A stretch of 64,000 bases of DNA from Amycolatopsis oliviviridis. Lineage in GTDB: Bacteria; Actinomycetota; Actinomycetes; Mycobacteriales; Pseudonocardiaceae. The translations under genes were made by a program, and so were the position numbers. The stretch's first letter is position 1. Each line of letters starts with the position of its first letter. The notes below the pieces were generated by a model, which was not told the DNA's origin, searched no databases, and was given only the letters and a program-made list of their open reading frames with translations. The DNA lies in NCBI RefSeq assembly GCF_014654365.1, contig NZ_BNAY01000008.1:248001-312000 (forward strand), read 5' to 3'. Shown here piece by piece: positions 59,546 through 64,000 of the stretch.

Positions 59546-61707
59546 GTCTCCTCCGGCTGGATTTCTTCCGCCTGGCGGACGTATTTGGTGAAGAGCGGGA
59601 CCAGCCGGAGCACGCCGACCGCGTTGCCGCCGGGGCGGAGCAGTTCGTAGTCCGGGTCGAGCGCCGGATCGGGCAGGTCGGGCGGGGCGAAGTGCACCAT
59701 CGTCACGTTGTCGAACGACAGGAGCCTCAGATCGCGGGAGCGGCACAGCTGCGGGAGAGGGCTGCGTGGCCCGGCGAGCAGGATCCGCCTGCTCTTCGCC
59801 GATTCGTGCCAGAGCTGACCGGTCAGAGCCTGGCGGTGCTCGTCGTCGGGGCGGCCCGGGGGCGGCACGGTGATGCCGTGGTGGTCGACGTGATGGTTGT
59901 ACCGCGCGAGATGTTCCCTGGCCTCGGTGCGGCATCGCTGGTCGTCGCCGGTCAGCGGCGCGTCGACGGCGATCTCGCCGAACACCGGCCGCAGCACGTC
60001 GGTGGCGATCAGCGCGAGATCCCGCCGGAGCACGAGCGTGAGGCTCCCGGAGCTGTCGGGGACCGAGCCGGAACCGGGACCGAACTGGTCCGCGGTCTCC
60101 CCGAACGCCTTCGCGACGCCGTCGAGCGCGGCGGCCACGGTGAACAGAGAGTCCGCCAGCCGGGTCAGTCCGGCTATCGGCAGCCAGCGCTCGGTGACCA
60201 GCCGGTCCATCGTCCCCGTCAGCTCCCGGTGCGCCGCGGACGCGGCTCGCAGCGGCAACCGCGCCGTCCAGCGGGACACCGCGTCCCGCCACGCCAGCAT
60301 CGCGGCGGACACGACCGCGGCGGCCAGGAGGAGGCCGAGGACGAGGGTCGCCGGGAACGTGGAAAGCCCGGGTGGCGGCAGGAACCTCAGCTTGTGTCCC
60401 ACCGCCGCGCCCACCGCGGCGACGCCGACCACGGACAGCAGCAGCCGGGTGGCGTTGGCCGCCCGCGCGGGACCGCCGTAGAGCATCCGGTGCAGCAGCC
60501 CGATCCAGAGCACCACCAGCGCCGGTCCGACGACGACGCCGGACGACCCCAGCGCGGCCCCGGCGGCGCATGTCAGCAGGACGGCGGCGAGCAACGCCGC
60601 CATGGGATACGGCCAGACCTTGAACGCCGGCGCTCGCCGGACGCGTTCGGCCGCCCTGGCCGCGGTCTCGAAGCCGCCGCGCAGGGCCGGGTCGTCCGGG
60701 CGGATGAGCGCGTTGCCCTTCTGTTTCGCCTCCCTGGCCAGGCCGGGCAGTGGCCGCCCGGCGACGAGACCGGCCTCGACCGTCTCCTCCAGCACCTCCG
60801 CGAGCTCGCGGCTCCGCGGCGCGACCGGGGCGGGCAACCCGGCGTCGACGAGTTTCGCGGTCTGGGGCGGCCCGCCCGCGGCCATGCCGGTGATCGCGCT
60901 CGCGATCTCGCCCACGATCCGCAGATAGGCCGCGAGCGCGTCGCCCGCCTCGCGGAACACCTCCGCCGGGTTCAGCCGCCGCCGCACCAGGGTCAACGGA
61001 CGGGACAGCACGTCGACGGCGTCGCGCGCGGCCGCCAGTGCGGAACCGGACGCCGCCCGGGCCCGGTCGAGCGGCGATCCCTCCTGGACCAGCGCGGTGG
61101 GATCCGCCTGGTGTCCTTCGAGGAATTTGTCGATGACCGAGTCGATCGAACCCGCGTTGCCCGAATCGCCCTCCGGGGAGGCGAGATGCCGCAGCGCGCG
61201 GACGCGCAGCAGCCGCAGGGTGGCATCCGGCACCGTCGCGTATTCGATGTCGAGTCCCGGGCTGACCGCCTGATGCGGGATCTGGCTGACGGCCTTGTGG
61301 ACCCGGGCGAAGACCAGCGGCTGGCGCAGGGCGGTGAGGAGGTCGGCGAGCGTCACCTCCTCCGTCCGCTCGACCGCCCGGTGCGAGGCGCCGTTCCACA
61401 GCACCCCGGATTCGTCACCGACCCACAGCGTGACCCCGATGCTGCGCAGCGCGGCCGGGGTGCGCAGCATCGAGCCGCCGTCCTCGGCGTTCAGCGGACC
61501 GGTCGCGACGAGGACGACTCCTTCGAGCTGGGACAGGCCCGCGAGCCGGCGGAACGCGGCGTCGTGGGCGGGCAGATCCCGCACGCACGCCACCACGACC
61601 ACGTAGCCGGGATACAGCTCGGCCACGTCTTCGTCGGCGGCTTCGAGCTGGGTTCGGTCATGGCCTGGCTCGCGCACGTCGAGCACGAGTACCGGGTCAC
61701 GGGTCAT
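59542..61707 (-). CDS. Large membrane protein of the conflict operon
   Basis: 721 residues. The N-terminal ~140 residues look like a Rossmann-like alpha/beta domain (VLVLDVREPGHDRTQLEAAD; GVVLVATGPLNAEDGGSML; GVTLWVGDESGVLWN). Next is a long helical part, then a central membrane domain with about four segments (MAALLAAVLLTCAAGAALGS, VVVGPALVVLWIGLLH, LLLSVVGVAAVGAAVG, ATLVLGLLLAAAVVSAAMLA). The C-terminal ~200 residues are alpha/beta again (RRILLAGPRSPLPQLC). Not recognised as a known family. It overlaps the tubulin-like gene and the pseudokinase gene by four bases each. Confidence 0.7.
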   Translation of the reverse strand: MTRDPVLVLDVREPGHDRTQLEAADEDVAELYPGYVVVVACVRDLPAHDAAFRRLAGLSQLEGVVLVATGPLNAEDGGSMLRTPAALRSIGVTLWVGDESGVLWNGASHRAVERTEEVTLADLLTALRQPLVFARVHKAVSQIPHQAVSPGLDIEYATVPDATLRLLRVRALRHLASPEGDSGNAGSIDSVIDKFLEGHQADPTALVQEGSPLDRARAASGSALAAARDAVDVLSRPLTLVRRRLNPAEVFREAGDALAAYLRIVGEIASAITGMAAGGPPQTAKLVDAGLPAPVAPRSRELAEVLEETVEAGLVAGRPLPGLAREAKQKGNALIRPDDPALRGGFETAARAAERVRRAPAFKVWPYPMAALLAAVLLTCAAGAALGSSGVVVGPALVVLWIGLLHRMLYGGPARAANATRLLLSVVGVAAVGAAVGHKLRFLPPPGLSTFPATLVLGLLLAAAVVSAAMLAWRDAVSRWTARLPLRAASAAHRELTGTMDRLVTERWLPIAGLTRLADSLFTVAAALDGVAKAFGETADQFGPGSGSVPDSSGSLTLVLRRDLALIATDVLRPVFGEIAVDAPLTGDDQRCRTEAREHLARYNHHVDHHGITVPPPGRPDDEHRQALTGQLWHESAKSRRILLAGPRSPLPQLCRSRDLRLLSFDNVTMVHFAPPDLPDPALDPDYELLRPGGNAVGVLRLVPLFTKYVRQAEEIQPEET

Positions 61708-64000
61708 CGGCCGTAGCCTCCGTGCAGTTCGTCGTGGACCCACCGGTGGAGGTCGGCGAGGTTGTCCTGGATCGGGTTGTTGACACTGCGGAACGAAAGC
61801 GTGAGCGCCTTCGGGAAGGTGTCGGTCCAGAACTCCCGCAACGCGGTCAGATGGGTGCGGCCGCTGGCGCCCGCCCGGTCGGCGAGCGTGGCGTCGATCT
61901 CCGCGATCTGCGCGGCGGGCAGCTTCATCAGCCGCTCGAACAGAGCCGAGGGCTGCCGCGGCGTGCGGTCGACCCCGGCGGGCACACAGGACGTCAGCTG
62001 GTCGCACAGATCGCGACGAATCTGCTCGTCGTCGGCGAGCACCCATTCCTCGTACGAGGTCAGCACGCTGGCCCAGCTGGACAACCTGCCGTAGGGCCGC
62101 AATTCCAGCCGCATGCTCACCTCGGCGGAACCGACGCCGACGGTGATCAGCCGCGGCGACTCCTCGTCCTCGTCCTGGCCGATGCGGACCTGGTCGTTCC
62201 AGATCGCGCACAGCAGGTGGTGGAGGATCCGCTCGCGGTGTTCCGACGTGGTCGCGAGATGACCGAAGTCGTACCCGAGGCGCTGCCGCCATTTCAGGAA
62301 GTCCTGGCGCTGCTCGTTGCGCAGCGCGTCCGACCAGTGCTTCAGCACCTCGCGGACCTCCGGCACCTCGGTCAGCCCCATCGAGGTCCGGAACAGCACC
62401 ACGGCGATGGTCTCGGCGGCGATCGGCCGGAACTCCACGACCGTGTCCGCCGACCGGGGCAGCGCCACCTCCTGCCGCAGGTACTTCTCCAGTTCGGCGT
62501 CCTTGGTCGCCGCGGGATAGGAGAACAGGATGCGCAGGCGGCCGGTGCCGCCCGGCGCGAACCCGCCGGGCACGAGACCGGCGAGTTTCTCCCGGAACTG
62601 CAGGAGATCGTCCTCGGCCACCGAGACCCCGGTGCGGCCCGCCGCCGCCGCGAGGAGGTCCTGCAGCGCGGGCAGGAGCGGGCGGTACTGGCCGTCCCGA
62701 TGGTCGAACAGCCGCTTGACGGCTTGCTTCGCGCGGTCGCGGACGAAGGCCACGGCGGCCGCGGGATCCCGGTTCGCCACCATGATCTCCCAGGCCTGGC
62801 GCCAGCCCTGCTCACCGAGGATCTCGTTCAGCAGGTCGCCCGGCGTCGCCGTGGGACGCAGGCGGCCGTGCGCCGTGTGGTACTCGACGAACCGGCGGAG
62901 AACGGCCTGGTAGAAGGAATCCAGCTCGCCGTGCCGGGGCAGCAGATAGGTGACGCCGACGCGCTGCTGGTAAAGCTCCTTCGCCCGCACGTGGAACCGG
63001 CGCGAGTCGGCCTCGGCGTGCCCGCGGAACGCCCCGGCCAGGGCCGTGATGTCCCGGACCAGGCTCTGCACCTTGCCGTCCCACCGGCTCGACTGGTCGT
63101 TCCACGCCGCGTTCCAGGCGCGTCTGGCCCGCCACGCGTACCACTCGTCCTGGCGGACGATCGAGGCGCGGACCGCGGGATCGGCCCATTTGAGCTGGCG
63201 AAGGAGTTTCTTCGTGATCCCGACCGGGGCGGGCGGGTTGAGCGTGATGCCCGCCGGGGCGGGTGGTTCGGCCCGGCGCAGGCCCACCAGCTTGCTGAAC
63301 CCGACCGCGCCGAGGCCGTCGCCCTGCCCGTCCCCGAACACGATCCGGCTCAGCCGGAACACGTCGACCTCCTCCAGCAGCGCGCGGACCGCCCGGTGCG
63401 GGTCGAAGTTCTGCACCAGCTCGGGCACCTGGCCGGTCAGCTGCTGCTCCAGCGTGCGCAGCGCGGACTCCATGGTCCGGGCCCGGGTCGCGAGCGCGTT
63501 CTGGATGTTCTCCGTTCCGCTGGCCACCGCGGGTTCCTTGATGGGCAACGGCGCCCGGAGCCGCAGCGCGTCCAAGTTGGACTCTGTGAAGAATCGTTCG
63601 ACCAGGTTCGCGTTGCTCTCGGCCTGTCCGGGCGGCGCGACGGCGAGTTCGGTGACCGCCGCGGCGACGAGCCGGGACGCGACGATGTCCGCGATGTCGT
63701 CGGCGGGGATCGTCATGGACGCGACCGAACTCGTCGACACGCCGCGGTTCCCGATCCCCGTGGACGCCGGGGTCTCCCGTTCGACCGCGCTGTTGATGAA
63801 ACTGTCCGCGAACGACATGTAGTCGCGCCGGTCGCCGTACCGCAACGGGTCGGTGTCCCCGCCGATGTCGGTGCCCACCAGGGACAGCACCAGGGAGACG
63901 ATCGAGCGGTGCAGGTCGTCCCGGCGCACACCCGCGCCCATGCTGAACAGGAACGCGGTCTGCACGGTGGCCGCGCGCAGCCGGATCTCGGACTGCCCCG
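61704..64000 (-). CDS. Tubulin-like (Tubulin_2-type) protein, partial at right edge
   Basis: At least 765 residues; the start lies beyond the window. The visible beginning (SEIRLRAATVQTAFLFSMGA; ADSFINSAVERETPAST) and the long helical remainder fit the large 'tubulin-like' proteins of actinomycetes, whose GTP-binding N-terminus would be off the edge. The rest is mostly alpha-helical with conserved-looking blocks (WYAWRARRAWNAAWNDQSSR; YEEWVLADDEQIRRDLCDQL). No membrane segments. It is the first visible gene of the operon; other genes may precede it. The family name is from composition, order and context, without the diagnostic GTP motif. Confidence 0.6.
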   Translation of the reverse strand, partial: GQSEIRLRAATVQTAFLFSMGAGVRRDDLHRSIVSLVLSLVGTDIGGDTDPLRYGDRRDYMSFADSFINSAVERETPASTGIGNRGVSTSSVASMTIPADDIADIVASRLVAAAVTELAVAPPGQAESNANLVERFFTESNLDALRLRAPLPIKEPAVASGTENIQNALATRARTMESALRTLEQQLTGQVPELVQNFDPHRAVRALLEEVDVFRLSRIVFGDGQGDGLGAVGFSKLVGLRRAEPPAPAGITLNPPAPVGITKKLLRQLKWADPAVRASIVRQDEWYAWRARRAWNAAWNDQSSRWDGKVQSLVRDITALAGAFRGHAEADSRRFHVRAKELYQQRVGVTYLLPRHGELDSFYQAVLRRFVEYHTAHGRLRPTATPGDLLNEILGEQGWRQAWEIMVANRDPAAAVAFVRDRAKQAVKRLFDHRDGQYRPLLPALQDLLAAAAGRTGVSVAEDDLLQFREKLAGLVPGGFAPGGTGRLRILFSYPAATKDAELEKYLRQEVALPRSADTVVEFRPIAAETIAVVLFRTSMGLTEVPEVREVLKHWSDALRNEQRQDFLKWRQRLGYDFGHLATTSEHRERILHHLLCAIWNDQVRIGQDEDEESPRLITVGVGSAEVSMRLELRPYGRLSSWASVLTSYEEWVLADDEQIRRDLCDQLTSCVPAGVDRTPRQPSALFERLMKLPAAQIAEIDATLADRAGASGRTHLTALREFWTDTFPKALTLSFRSVNNPIQDNLADLHRWVHDELHGGYGR

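Overview
The window is very GC-rich and densely coded. Ribosome binding sites are GGAGG-like, GTG and TTG starts are common, and many neighbouring genes overlap by 1-4 bases (ATGA, GTGA or TGATG). Several features point to a Pseudonocardiaceae actinomycete, most likely Amycolatopsis or a close relative: an iniBAC-like locus, a LexA box of the TCGAAC-N4-GTTCGA type, a mycothiol-type DinB protein, Tat and lipoprotein secretion signals, and a SAV_2336-like operon. The genus is inferred; no marker gene proves it.

Layout. 1-2056: polar amino-acid ABC importer (cut at the left edge). 2225-3442: secreted GH8 glycosidase. 3583-6124: PPOX-fold oxidoreductase, then an acyl-CoA synthetase (frameshifted) and a TetR gene with a perfect 22-base palindrome upstream. 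6182-14231: an IniB/IniA/IniC-like dynamin locus, divergent from an Hsp70-like membrane ATPase and a large LuxR/MalT-like regulator. 14235-15956: cytochrome P450 and two abutting gene remnants (AraC, TPR). 16128-24128: an SOS-box-controlled HNH/13E12 gene, a HEAT protein, an M28 peptidase with a DinB-like partner, a decayed LacI gene, small membrane and lipid-binding proteins, and a secreted beta-gamma-crystallin protein. 24264-28718: a four-gene coupled operon with TelA and two substrate-binding-like proteins. 28858-31931: a cNMP-binding histidine kinase coupled to a response-regulator/thioredoxin-reductase fusion. 31969-45183: GNAT, HdeD-like, ricin/beta-helix, tRNA-Ala, serine hydrolase, ureohydrolase-like, ABC exporter and secreted hydrolase genes. 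45244-46620: a RibE-RibB fusion behind a variant FMN-type riboswitch. 46724-47713: a glycosyltransferase.

47716-64000 is the most remarkable part. Ten genes on the minus strand, nearly all overlapping by four bases, encode in transcription order: a tubulin-like protein (cut at the right edge), a large membrane protein, a membrane-anchored pseudokinase, a TRAFAC-type GTPase, a GAP1-like membrane protein, a SLATT-like multi-TM protein, a TIR-domain protein, a MoxR AAA+ ATPase, a degenerate vWA protein and a STAND-like TPR protein with a broken P-loop. An LSDAT/SLOG-family nucleotide-sensor gene follows 25 bases later. This matches the general plan of actinobacterial NTP-dependent conflict (immunity) systems. 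The TIR, SLATT and SLOG parts suggest an NAD-derived signal acting on a membrane effector; that mechanism is a hypothesis.

Two single-base frameshifts (acyl-CoA synthetase, LacI) both lie at four-base C runs. They may be assembly errors, although the LacI gene also seems to carry an internal deletion. Family names come from motif reading and memory; no database search was run.
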